This document shows, piece by piece, positions 1 through 7,259 of a stretch of 64,000 nt of DNA. The notes below the pieces were generated by a model. It saw only the letters and a program-made list of their open reading frames with translations. It had not been told where the DNA came from and ran no database searches. The DNA lies in the NCBI GenBank assembly GCA_965371445.1, contig CBDUYN010000021.1, positions 1 to 64,000 of the forward strand. Reading direction: 5' to 3'. The position numbers and the translations under genes are program-made. Positions within the stretch are counted from its first letter, which is position 1, and each line of letters begins with the position of its first letter. Origin of the DNA: DASWIG01 sp965371445. Lineage in GTDB: Bacteria > Acidobacteriota > Thermoanaerobaculia > Multivoradales > J023.

Positions 1-239
1 AAGTCGGGATCGGTGAGGCGGCGGGCGATGGTGCGGAGAAGCGGCTTGAGACGCTTGCTCGCACGGCCGGCGTCGGCCCGGATGCGTTGGAGCGTCTCTT
101 CCGCGGATTGCTCGCGGAGCTCTTCCGTCCTGACAGGGGTCCTGGCGGCCCTGGCTCGGGCCCGGGGGCCGGAGGCGCGGCCCGGGTCACCGGCGTCCGG
201 TGGCGGCTTGACGAGTTGGTTTCGGCGTCTCTGCTTCAT
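1..239 (-). CDS. AraC-HTH/TPR regulator, N-terminal fragment (runs off the left edge)
   Basis: Partial gene with its ATG at 239 (starts MKQRRRNQ) and about 79 codons in the window. From about residue 40 it matches the N-terminus of the complete regulator at 4867-6621 almost residue for residue (region QSAEETLQRIRADAGRASK and onward), so the missing part probably holds the same AraC-type HTH and a TPR-like C-terminus. This copy keeps what looks like the ancestral N-terminus. In the other copy the equivalent MKQRRRNQ start is separated from the body by an inserted element. It lies 65 bases downstream of the RadC-like gene on the same strand. Function is inferred from the paralogue only. Confidence 0.6.
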   Translation of the reverse strand, partial: MKQRRRNQLVKPPPDAGDPGRASGPRARARAARTPVRTEELREQSAEETLQRIRADAGRASKRLKPLLRTIARRLTDPD

Positions 240-310
240 CACTCCCCGGTCCTCGCCGGGGAGGATAGCAGAGGTACGGCGGATGAGGGAAGCCCCGGAG
301 GTCCTCAAGA
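1..310. repeat. Direct duplication, copy 1 (partner 6374-6889)
   Basis: The sequence is nearly identical to 6374-6556 plus about 6760-6889, apart from the 197-bp element inserted in the second copy. It covers the first codons of an AraC-HTH/TPR gene and about 70 bases of its upstream region. Similarity stops at about 310 and 6889. The two copies have the same orientation and bracket the uncharacterised cluster 305-4521. Confidence 0.85.
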
Positions 311-1594
311 AGCGACTACCTCCGTCACCAGCTTGCCGCTTTGCCCCTGACCGATCCAGCTTCCGTCGGCACTGAGCGCGAGAAAGCCGTCGCACCGAGC
401 GCCCACGGAGGAAAGATCCTTCTCCACTTCGGAAGCGAGCTTCTCCGCCAGGTCCCGGGGCGGAGCCTCCGGATGGAACCACAAGGGCACCAGCCGCGAC
501 ACTTCGTGCTTCAGAGCCACCCGCAGGACGAGCCGCGCCAATTCCGCGCCGTCTTCCAGCGTGGCCAGCGGGACGAGCTGTCGCCAGACCGTTCGACGGT
601 ACGGGTCGAGCGCCAGGAGCCACACCTGCTCACCGGTGCAACGGCGAAGCTCCGGGAGATTCTCGCGGGCCAGCCACTCGGGACCGCCGGCCAGTGCCCG
701 GTAGGCCACCTCGGTCTGACCTAGCCGCCGGGTCAGCTCCAGGAGTGCGGAGAGTGCCTGGTTGGCCTGGAATGAAAGGCCGGGGTGGTAAAGCTCGTCC
801 GGTGGTGTGGCTGCAAGGTCCCGGAAGGTGCTCGCCGCCTTCAGAAGCTCCCTGACCGCGGGCAGTCCCCCAGCCGGAGGCCGTCGCCCTGGGTAGAGGA
901 GATCGTCGAGACGTTCACGAATTTCGGCCAAAGTAATCTCCCGGGAGCCGACGAGATGGCCACGGCCCCGCAGCGGCGTCTCCGGCAGGGATCCCGGACC
1001 CAGAGCGCGCCACCGGGCAGGACCCGTGATCACCCAACTGTCGGCGATCTCCATCCCCAGAGCCCGTGCCGGCGCGCGCAGCCGCTCGGCGAGATCCGCC
1101 TCCTCGCCCGTGGCGTCGGGGTCGCCACCGGGCCGGATGTGGAAGAGCACAAGCCAGCTCGCCTCGCGTTTCACCGCCGCCTTCAACGCATCTCGCAGCT
1201 CCGACGTCGGCCTTTTCGGGCAAGGTCGATCCAAGGTGTAGGACCCGAGCCCCCTTGCGTCCTCGTCGAGAAAGAGCAGCCCACGTACTTGCTTGTGCGG
1301 CTTCGAGTCTTTGAGGAAGAGAAAACGCACCACAGGTCCGGGGGCGCTCGACAGCGGTTCTTTCCCGACGGCTTGCCCGGCGAACCTGCAAACCATGTAC
1401 TGTGCCGCCCCGATCTTTCGCTGACAGACGGACGAGAAGCCTTGCTCCCGCAGATCTTCCATCCAAAGAAAGGACATGAGGCCGCCGTGCAGAAGCTTCA
1501 GCGCCCGGCCGGGCCGCCGGAGCATCAGGAGTCGTCGTAACACTTCGGCGTCGCTGAGCTCGGAGTAGCGTGTACTGGTCTCGACAGTTCTCAT
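305..1594 (-). CDS. Tandem RadC-like (JAB/MPN-fold) protein with degenerate metal sites
   Basis: A 429-residue protein. Residues 10-36 (SELSDAEVLRRLL and following) resemble the helical N-terminal segment of RadC/UPF0758. Residues about 88-200 follow the RadC JAB domain: a FLD strand, an ALKAAVKREASWLVLFH helix-strand, then FHIRPGGDP at 151-159 where RadC normally has HNHPSGDP. The second metal-binding His is Arg here. Residues about 310-429 look like a second, more degraded JAB domain (LLALDPYRRTV, then LVPLWFHPEAPP). RadC proteins are predicted metallo-isopeptidase-like enzymes; altered ligands in both halves suggest a binding role or lost catalysis. The start has GAGG upstream and lies 21 bases after the TPR gene, so it is probably last in the cluster. 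The family assignment is by motif comparison. Confidence 0.6.
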   Translation of the reverse strand: MRTVETSTRYSELSDAEVLRRLLMLRRPGRALKLLHGGLMSFLWMEDLREQGFSSVCQRKIGAAQYMVCRFAGQAVGKEPLSSAPGPVVRFLFLKDSKPHKQVRGLLFLDEDARGLGSYTLDRPCPKRPTSELRDALKAAVKREASWLVLFHIRPGGDPDATGEEADLAERLRAPARALGMEIADSWVITGPARWRALGPGSLPETPLRGRGHLVGSREITLAEIRERLDDLLYPGRRPPAGGLPAVRELLKAASTFRDLAATPPDELYHPGLSFQANQALSALLELTRRLGQTEVAYRALAGGPEWLARENLPELRRCTGEQVWLLALDPYRRTVWRQLVPLATLEDGAELARLVLRVALKHEVSRLVPLWFHPEAPPRDLAEKLASEVEKDLSSVGARCDGFLALSADGSWIGQGQSGKLVTEVVAS

Positions 1595-1615
1595 CTGACC
1601 CTCGGTTCGTTCCTG

Positions 1616-2917
1616 TCAGTCGACCATCTCTTCGCCCTTGAGCTGCTCGCGTACCCAAGGAAGGTCCTCCAGCTCTTCGGCGAGCAGGAAGATGCCGCAT
1701 TTCTCGCGGCAATCCCAGGGCCGCCCGTCGTCAAGAAAGAGCGCCCGCAGGTCGGCCCGTAAGCTCGTGAGGTCCTCGGCACGGTCGGTCCTCAGGTAGA
1801 GCGTCCGGAGATCGCGCAACACGTGTACCGTCCTGTCGCGCCAGCCAGCTCGACGGAAGCGGCCCAGGGCCTCCCGGAGCTTCCCCTCGGCCAGCGGGAA
1901 TCGGCCGGCTTCCATCTCCACCTGGCCGCGCAGGTGAAAAAGGACACCTTGCTCGTCGTCAAAATATCGCTTTGCAAGCTTCTCCGCTTCCAGCAAGTGA
2001 CGCTCTACGAGCTTGGCATTGCCGAGCCTGATCCCCAGCCTGGCGAGCTTACACACCGTGAAGAACCGCAGCCACTTACACGGTGCGGGAATCAGGGGGA
2101 GCGCCTGGGTGAGCTTCTCCAGCGCACGAGGGAGCTCGTTTCTCCAGTAGAGACTGCCACCTTGAGAGACCCGCAGATCCGCCAAGTGGCCAGGGCTCCT
2201 TGTCGTCTCAAGATACCGTAGCAGGTGCTGCTCCGCCTCGCTGTAATCGAACCGGTCGGATGCGTAACCGTAGGTGAATTCACAGGCTTGCCCGAGATGG
2301 AGCAACGCTACCGCATGCACCTCCGAATCGCCGCTTCCCTCTTTGAGATGTCCTCGGGTAAGAGCTTCCTGCTCCAGAAGAGCGGCCCAGTCTCCGCGGA
2401 GAGCATAGGAGAGGAACGCGTGGGCCACGGCCCGTGCGTCGTGCCATCGCCCTGTGCCGAGCTGTTCGAACGCCGGATCGTCAAGGGTCTCGACAAACGA
2501 TCGAAATCCCTCGCGGGCACCGGCGTCGCCGTGGCTCATGAACGTGGCGAGAAACGCCTCTTCGATCGCCACGCGGCAGAACACTTGTGGGTCGGAGGGC
2601 AGTCGCTCGGCCCAGAAGAGATGGGATGGCGTGACGACCACCGGAAAGTGAGAGTCGTTGCGTAGGACGCCGATCCAGCGCCGGAGCGCGAGCACGACAG
2701 GATCAGGCCAGGTGCCGACGCTGCCGGACGCGCCGGTTGCCACGGCCTTGTCGGCGGCCCCTGCTTTCTGGCCGGTGAAGGCGGTGACTGCTTGCGAGCA
2801 CACAGCGCAACGGCGGCCGAGATGGATCAGGATCCGCAGAGAGGTCGCGGAATCGAAACCGGTGCTGAGACCTCTCTGAAGTCGTTTGGAAGTGAGGTGA
2901 GTTTCAGCGATTTTCAT
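1616..2917 (-). CDS. TPR-like protein with N-terminal H-x4-C-x2-C motif
   Basis: 433 residues from the ATG at 2917 (MKIAETHLTS). A longer frame reaches 3031 but would overlap the preceding gene and begins with low-complexity sequence, so the later start is preferred. Residues 32-40 (HLGRRCAVC) form an H-x4-C-x2-C motif like the zinc-binding part of anti-sigma or zf-HC2 proteins. From about residue 160 onward there are helical pairs typical of TPR arrays (for example EAEQHLLRYLETTR and AEGKLREALGRFRRAG). No membrane segment is visible, so it is probably a cytoplasmic scaffold or regulator. It sits between a small helical protein and the RadC-like gene on the same strand. The exact role is unknown. 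Confidence 0.6.
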   Translation of the reverse strand: MKIAETHLTSKRLQRGLSTGFDSATSLRILIHLGRRCAVCSQAVTAFTGQKAGAADKAVATGASGSVGTWPDPVVLALRRWIGVLRNDSHFPVVVTPSHLFWAERLPSDPQVFCRVAIEEAFLATFMSHGDAGAREGFRSFVETLDDPAFEQLGTGRWHDARAVAHAFLSYALRGDWAALLEQEALTRGHLKEGSGDSEVHAVALLHLGQACEFTYGYASDRFDYSEAEQHLLRYLETTRSPGHLADLRVSQGGSLYWRNELPRALEKLTQALPLIPAPCKWLRFFTVCKLARLGIRLGNAKLVERHLLEAEKLAKRYFDDEQGVLFHLRGQVEMEAGRFPLAEGKLREALGRFRRAGWRDRTVHVLRDLRTLYLRTDRAEDLTSLRADLRALFLDDGRPWDCREKCGIFLLAEELEDLPWVREQLKGEEMVD

Positions 2918-2951
2918 GCTGCCCGTTCTTTCAGAGGTCTCGGTATCGTGG

Positions 2952-3320
2952 TCAGCTGCCGGCGCCGGCATCGGCTTCGACAAGCTCGTCGAACCACTCC
3001 AAGGCAGCCGCGACGAGCTCCGGGACCTCAAAGGATTCGGTGACGTAGCGGAGAAAAGCTGTGATTTCGCTTAGCTCGAGAAGCGCAACCAGATCATCCT
3101 CCGACGCCGCCGGCAGTCTGTCGGAAAAGTCGGCGAGCTTTTGCCAACATGAGAAGTAAAGCTTGGCGTGAGCGTCGAAACCCTTGTCGCGCTCGATGAT
3201 AGCCTCGTCGAGCTTTCGAATCTGCCGACATAAGGCGACCCAGGACTCCTTCTTCATCGCGCGGTACAGGATTGCCACCACCGCCCTCCGGACGCTTCCG
3301 GCGTAGCCTTCAGTACTCAT
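2952..3320 (-). CDS. Small helical hypothetical protein
   Basis: 122 residues from the ATG at 3320 (MSTEGYAGSV), chosen because AAAGGAGA lies just upstream. The protein is acidic and mostly helical, with a central AKLYFSCWQKLADFSDRLP segment and an acidic tail (WFDELVEADAG). I recognise no family, signal peptide or membrane helix. Its start overlaps the end of the preceding ORF (3310-3651) by 11 bases, which points to co-translation in the same cluster. Function unknown. Confidence 0.55.
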   Translation of the reverse strand: MSTEGYAGSVRRAVVAILYRAMKKESWVALCRQIRKLDEAIIERDKGFDAHAKLYFSCWQKLADFSDRLPAASEDDLVALLELSEITAFLRYVTESFEVPELVAAALEWFDELVEADAGAGS

Positions 3321-3651
3321 GTAATCCGTTCTCCTTTCTTTGACGACCTTGATTTCGAGCCTCCCAGTCCGACCGCGCGGATTTCTCAGTGACGGCTGCC
3401 GCCCACCGTGCCAGCTCCATGCCGGGCACCACGTGATCGTCAAGAAGAGCCCCGGCGGCGCCGAAAAGCCAGTAGGCCAGGCTCGGCGGCAAGTCGTCGT
3501 CGTACATCTCGTCGGGCCAATCGCGGTCCAGGCCGGCTCGCATCCTCACCAGCTTCCCGCGGATGAAGGCGAGCTCGACCGCCAGGGAGGCCAGGGCTCT
3601 CTGCGCTTCGGGCTCCTGTAGCCTGAAATCTTCGGTCGAGTCCTCGGCCAC
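3310..3651 (-). CDS. Helical hypothetical protein, or 3' part of a frameshifted gene
   Basis: 113 residues from a GTG at 3651 (MAEDSTEDFRLQEPEAQRAL). GGAGG lies 7 bases upstream, which favours independent initiation. The frame reads as ordinary helical protein (ALASLAVELAFIRGKLVRM, then PSLAYWLFGAAGALLDD) down to the stop. The upstream ORF (3440-4141) overlaps it out of frame by about 210 bases, and that ORF's overlapping part is arginine-rich nonsense. The two may therefore be one gene of about 277 codons with a frameshift near 3690-3710. No family recognised. Confidence 0.5.
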   Translation of the reverse strand: MAEDSTEDFRLQEPEAQRALASLAVELAFIRGKLVRMRAGLDRDWPDEMYDDDLPPSLAYWLFGAAGALLDDHVVPGMELARWAAAVTEKSARSDWEARNQGRQRKENGLHEY

Positions 3652-4141
3652 GATTACCCCTCCGGGATCGTTCGCGACGAGCCTTTGCCAGGCTCGCGGC
3701 GACGACGGCGGCGAGGGTTTCGTCCTGCGCCGCCAGAGCCGCAAGCTCGCCCGAAGCCGGGGGCGCGCCGGAGAGCGCGGCCACCAGCTCGGGGGAGGAG
3801 CTGATGGCCCATACCAGAGCCGGGACCAGAGAAGGCGACTGGACCGCGACGTAGCGCACGGCCGCGTAGAGCTCAGGAGCGCTGAGGGCGTCACCAGGAT
3901 TGCTGTCGGCGAGTCCGTTGCCTTGGGGCTCACCTTCGGGAAGCCACCATCCCATTCGAAGCCCCGCGTGATCGAGAAGGGACGTCGCCTCCTCGAGGAA
4001 CGTCAGGACGCCTACCGCATGCAGGGACGGCGACGCCTCGGCGCGCTCGATCTCGGCGCGGATGTCCGCGAGGAGCCGGTCGACCCGTTTCGCCAGCCGG
4101 TCTGTCCGCCTACGCGTCGCCAAGAGCTCTGCTTCCCTCAT
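3440..4141 (-). CDS. Helical hypothetical protein, possibly the 5' part of a frameshifted gene
   Basis: Starts at the ATG at 4141 (MREAELLATRRRTDRLAKRV), which overlaps the stop of the upstream small ORF as ATGA. A GTG at 4189 would be an alternative. The first 150 or so residues look like real protein: a basic coiled helix, then LSAPELYAAVRYVAVQSPSL and ELAALAAQDETLAAVVAASL. After about 3700 the frame becomes arginine-rich and implausible, while the frame of 3310-3651 becomes protein-like. A frameshift, natural or from sequencing, is the simplest reading. Function unknown. Confidence 0.45.
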   Translation of the reverse strand: MREAELLATRRRTDRLAKRVDRLLADIRAEIERAEASPSLHAVGVLTFLEEATSLLDHAGLRMGWWLPEGEPQGNGLADSNPGDALSAPELYAAVRYVAVQSPSLVPALVWAISSSPELVAALSGAPPASGELAALAAQDETLAAVVAASLAKARRERSRRGNRGRGLDRRFQATGARSAESPGLPGGRARLHPREAGEDASRPGPRLARRDVRRRLAAEPGLLAFRRRRGSS

Positions 4142-4521
4142 GGCCCACCGCCCCGCCCACCGAAAAAGCGGCCGGATGCGGGCGCCCACGAGCAGGCAAC
4201 CCGCACCCGGGGCCGAAATGGGGAAGTGCCGTTCATGGGACGGCCTCGTACATGCTGGTGGTCCGGCTCATGGCATGGCCTCCCGCCCGGGTTCGGCTGG
4301 AAGAAACAGAGAGAGGGTGAAAAAGGCGCCCCGGGGCTGGCCAACACGAAGCGAAATGGCGGAGGTGCCCCGGGGCGCGTGGGGAACCCTGCTGGGAGAG
4401 AGAGAAGGAGTGTGTGTCCGGTCTGAGAGAGAGTCGTAGGGCTCCCCGCCCACTGAAACGACGGGCCGAAGGCGGGAGGGTTCGGACGTTGGGTAGTGAG
4501 CTCCTCGTCGCTCATGGCCAT
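4138..4521 (-). CDS. Proline-rich small ORF at the head of the cluster
   Basis: 127 codons starting MAMSDEELTTQRPNPPAF. AAGGAGG lies 7 bases before the ATG at 4521, and the stop overlaps the next gene's start (ATGA at 4141), both good signs of translation. The product is rich in Pro, Gly and Arg, with no domain I can name. The downstream two thirds has odd composition and could contain a frameshift. It may act mainly as a translated leader for the cluster. Function unknown. Confidence 0.4.
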   Translation of the reverse strand: MAMSDEELTTQRPNPPAFGPSFQWAGSPTTLSQTGHTLLLSLPAGFPTRPGAPPPFRFVLASPGAPFSPSLCFFQPNPGGRPCHEPDHQHVRGRPMNGTSPFRPRVRVACSWAPASGRFFGGRGGGP

Positions 4522-4866
4522 GCTGTGACCTCCTTACGACGGCCAGCATGCCAGACCGGCCCCGGAGCCGTGCCTACGTTTCGCCCGGTACCTTGCCCGC
4601 CGGAGCCGGGCAAAATGACAAAGACGTATACAAAACGCCCGACGCTCCGCTATCGTGGTCCCCGGGCCGAAGGTGGGGCCAAACCTTGGAAGATCGAGGA
4701 AAAGACAGCGAGCCGGCCGTGGAAAAAAGCATGCCCTGGTGCTGAACCACGGGGGGGGTTCGGCCAGCCTCGATCCTCAGACCGCGAAGGAGATTCGGAT
4801 GAGCGCGAAGAGTGGAATCAAGGCTGGCTCGCCGCCGGGCCTCGACCTCGCCGGCTGACGCAAATC
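4522..4866. other. Intergenic region between the cluster and the HTH/TPR gene
   Basis: About 345 bases without a convincing gene of normal size. It contains an imperfect hairpin at 4593-4613 (TTGCCCG / CGGGCAA arms, 7-base loop) and a 19-codon plus-strand ORF at 4799-4858 with a good ribosome binding site. The promoter of the minus-strand cluster that starts at 4521 probably lies here, but I could not settle on -35 and -10 boxes. Confidence 0.4.
4799..4858 (+). CDS. Possible 19-residue micropeptide
   Basis: The ATG at 4799 is preceded by AAGGAG at 7-base spacing and reads MSAKSGIKAGSPPGLDLAG before a TGA. It ends just before the convergent HTH/TPR gene stop at 4867. The only support is the strong ribosome binding site; no homologue or role is evident. 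It could be chance. Confidence 0.2.
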   Translation: MSAKSGIKAGSPPGLDLAG

Positions 4867-6621
4867 TTATGGGGCAGAGGGTGACCTCTGCCCCAGGTCT
4901 ACCAAAGGATCTCTGCGCAAACAAGCCCGAAAGTCCTTAAGGACACTGGTGGTGACCCTCATTCGCGAGATGGCATCGCTGAGAAGCTTCAGGCTGGCCA
5001 TTGTCTCTTTAGAGAGCCTTAGTGCGGAGAACACAGAGAGTACTCCACCGGCGATCTCGATCACCTTCGCCGATCGCCCTCTTTCGGCGAATAGGATTAC
5101 CAAGTCAAGAAGCAGGAGCGACTCGTAGAGAGGTTCGTCGAGCGACTCAATTCCGCGCAGGACCGAGAGGAATTTAGACTCTGCGGCGGGTCTTCCTAGA
5201 CCGTAGTCGATACTGGCATCGAGCCACTGAACTTGGCAGCGCCATAAATCGGAGTCGACTTTGATTCTCTTCAGAGCTTCAATGCGCTCCGCGGCGGCCT
5301 CGAAGCGCTCAGCCCTTTCTAACGCGAACACTACGAAATACTCTACCGTAAACGACAGGGTTCCTTCGGTTTCCGGATCTAGTAGAGCTGCCGCCTCTTC
5401 AAGAGGTTGAAGAGCCTCGTCATGCCTTTCGGCATAAGCCAGCGCTGTAACTTTGTGCAACAAGGTCTTGATCAGCCACTCAGAATCACCTTGCTGCTCG
5501 AAGGCGGAATAGGCGGTCTCAAAACACTCGATCGCGTCGTCCTGACGGCGCTGGGTCATGCGCAGGGTGCCCTTCAGCCAGTGGACGATCCCGACGGTGG
5601 TCGCATCCGGACTGTGCCGGATCTGCTCGACGGCCTGCTGGACGTCCCGATCCGCGCCGAGGAAGTCGAGCTTCAGCCGCCGGGCGTTGCCGAGCCACGC
5701 CCGGGACTGAGGCTGGAGATTGGGGTAGCGCCCCCCGAGAGATCCGACACTGTCGAAGGCCAGTTGGGCGAGCTCCAGCCCGCGTTGACGGTTGGCGCGT
5801 CCTTCCTCGCGGGACTTCCGGTGCAGGAACTCGTAGAAAGCCGGCGTCGCCAGGCGGCAGCTCCTCACCAGGAGCCTCTGCCGCTCAAAAGGCTGATCGG
5901 CGACCTCCGGCCAGATCTTCCGCTCGACGAGGTACTCCTCGAAGTCGGCGCCGGACGTCAGGACCGGAACGAGGTTCCCGGCGTCGTAGAAGCGCCGCAG
6001 TCGCTCGACCATGGCTTCCATCTCGAGCAGGAGCGAGAAGCCGTCTCGTTGGACGAGCTCACCGGTCAGGCCGCAAGAGACCCGGGCTTCGAGGTCCGGC
6101 ACCAGGCTCTCGGGCGGCGGGCGCGACCGGCGGTATTGGTCCGGAGTGGTATCCACCCGCCGCTTGATGGCCCGGCAGAGGGTGGCGTCGCAGGCGTATC
6201 CGCTCTCCTGGGCCACCTGCCACAGCGGAAAGCGCGTCCGGGTGAGCAGCCAGCCGGCGATCCCCAGCCGAGCCTCCTCGATGTAGACGCGAGGCGTGGG
6301 TCCGACCTCCGCGAACCACGACGCGGCGGCCTTGTCGGTGATCCCGTGGTCCCGCCAGAGGGCGGTGACGTTGAAGTCGGGATCGGTGAGGCGGCGGGCG
6401 ATGGTGCGGAGAAGCGGCTTGAGACGCTGGCTCGCACGGCCGGCGTCGGCCCGGATGCGTCGGAGCGTCTCTTCCGCGGATTGCTCGAGGAGCTTTTCCC
6501 TCCTGGCAGGGGTCCTGGCGACCCCGGCTCGGGCCCGGGAGCCGGAGGCGCGGCCCAGTGCGTATTCCGAGGCAAGCCGACCACCGTTCCGAGGCAAACC
6601 GACCACCCTGGAAGAGGCCAC
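4867..6621 (-). CDS. AraC-type HTH regulator with TPR-like C-terminal domain
   Basis: 584 codons. Residues about 55-165 contain a DNA-binding region ending with an AraC-type second helix-turn-helix (QVAQESGYACDATLCRAIKR, then TTPDQYRR). Residues about 200-560 are helical repeats resembling TPR (for example DDAIECFETAYSAFEQQGDS). It is probably a cytoplasmic transcription regulator with a protein- or ligand-sensing repeat domain. The GTG start at 6621 lies inside a 197-bp inserted element, so the first 20 or so residues (VVGLPRNGGRLASEYAL) are encoded by the element's terminal repeats. The paralogue at 1-239 keeps the likely original N-terminus (MKQRRRNQ). Whether this copy is expressed is uncertain because the original start is now out of frame. 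Confidence 0.65.
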   Translation of the reverse strand: MASSRVVGLPRNGGRLASEYALGRASGSRARAGVARTPARREKLLEQSAEETLRRIRADAGRASQRLKPLLRTIARRLTDPDFNVTALWRDHGITDKAAASWFAEVGPTPRVYIEEARLGIAGWLLTRTRFPLWQVAQESGYACDATLCRAIKRRVDTTPDQYRRSRPPPESLVPDLEARVSCGLTGELVQRDGFSLLLEMEAMVERLRRFYDAGNLVPVLTSGADFEEYLVERKIWPEVADQPFERQRLLVRSCRLATPAFYEFLHRKSREEGRANRQRGLELAQLAFDSVGSLGGRYPNLQPQSRAWLGNARRLKLDFLGADRDVQQAVEQIRHSPDATTVGIVHWLKGTLRMTQRRQDDAIECFETAYSAFEQQGDSEWLIKTLLHKVTALAYAERHDEALQPLEEAAALLDPETEGTLSFTVEYFVVFALERAERFEAAAERIEALKRIKVDSDLWRCQVQWLDASIDYGLGRPAAESKFLSVLRGIESLDEPLYESLLLLDLVILFAERGRSAKVIEIAGGVLSVFSALRLSKETMASLKLLSDAISRMRVTTSVLKDFRACLRRDPLVDLGQRSPSAP

Positions 6622-6889
6622 GCCACGCCCTGGGGGGAGAGAGGGAGAGCCGCTCCCAGAGCGGCTCTGCGGCCTTTCACGCCGGAGCCGATGGAGCGGC
6701 GAAGGAGGTGGTCGACTTCCGTCGGAATGGGTGGTCGGCTTCGTCGGAATACGCAGCCCCCCAGGTCACCGGCGTCCGGTGGCGGCTTGACAGGTTGGTT
6801 TCGGCGTCTCTGCTTCATCACTCCCCAGTCCTCGGCGGGGAGGATAGCAGAGGTACGGCGGATGAGGGAAGCCGGGGAGGTCCTCAAGA
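6374..6889. repeat. Direct duplication, copy 2 (partner 1-310), interrupted by an element
   Basis: Matches 1-310 from the HTH/TPR coding start through its upstream region, with scattered substitutions. The match is broken only by the insertion at 6559-6755. After 6889 the two copies diverge. Confidence 0.85.
6559..6755. mobile_element. 197-bp MITE-like element with IS21-type multiple terminal repeats
   Basis: The left end carries two tandem 22-bp repeats at 6564-6585 and 6586-6607 (core TTCCGAGGCAAGCCGACC). The right end carries two inverted copies at 6707-6728 and 6730-6750. Outer ends read TGCGTATTCCG and CGGAATACGCA. Tandem terminal repeats with TG/CA ends are typical of the IS21 family. 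There is no room for istA or istB, so this would be a non-autonomous derivative. Comparison with the uninterrupted copy at 1-310 shows clean insertion, flanked by an imperfect 8-9 bp repeat ending CCCAG. It splits the coding start of the HTH/TPR gene. Confidence 0.75.
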
Positions 6890-6963
6890 GCATCGTACGT
6901 CGCTACGCGACGCCATAGCAGGTAGGAACAAGGCAGGCTTGGCTGGGAGGACCCTTCAGGGTT

Positions 6964-7099
6964 CTTTTCATCTATAGCACGGGGCTTTAGCCCCGCGCGG
7001 GGGCGGCGCGAGGTATGGCGGTCGGTTGAAGCACGACGGTCTGTCGAGGCGCGGCCGACCTCCGCAACGGGCCTAAAGGCCCGTGCTATAGATGAAAAG
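6964..7099. repeat. 136-bp inverted-repeat element
   Basis: The outer arms are about 32 bases each: CTTTTCATCTATAGCACGGG at 6964-6983 and its near-perfect reverse complement ending at 7099, each followed inward by a small GGGCTTTAGCCC-type palindrome. The centre encodes nothing evident. It resembles REP or MITE-type non-coding elements. It lies just downstream of the orphan antitoxin, where a toxin gene would be expected. Confidence 0.65.
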
Positions 7100-7259
7100 A
7101 CGCCGATCGCGGCCCGGGCTAAAGCCGCCTCCCGGAAGGAACGGTCGAGCAGACGGAAACGAGGCGACAACCAGATTTGTTCCTCAAGAAGAGGTCGAGC
7201 GGCGCCACTCGCCGAGCAGACAGACGTGATCCCGATACCTGCCGTCCTGCCTGACGACG

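Noticed and set aside
3321..3443. Longer start for the small protein at 2952-3320
   Set aside because: The extension lacks a ribosome site and overlaps the preceding gene out of frame, while AAAGGAGA precedes the ATG at 3320.
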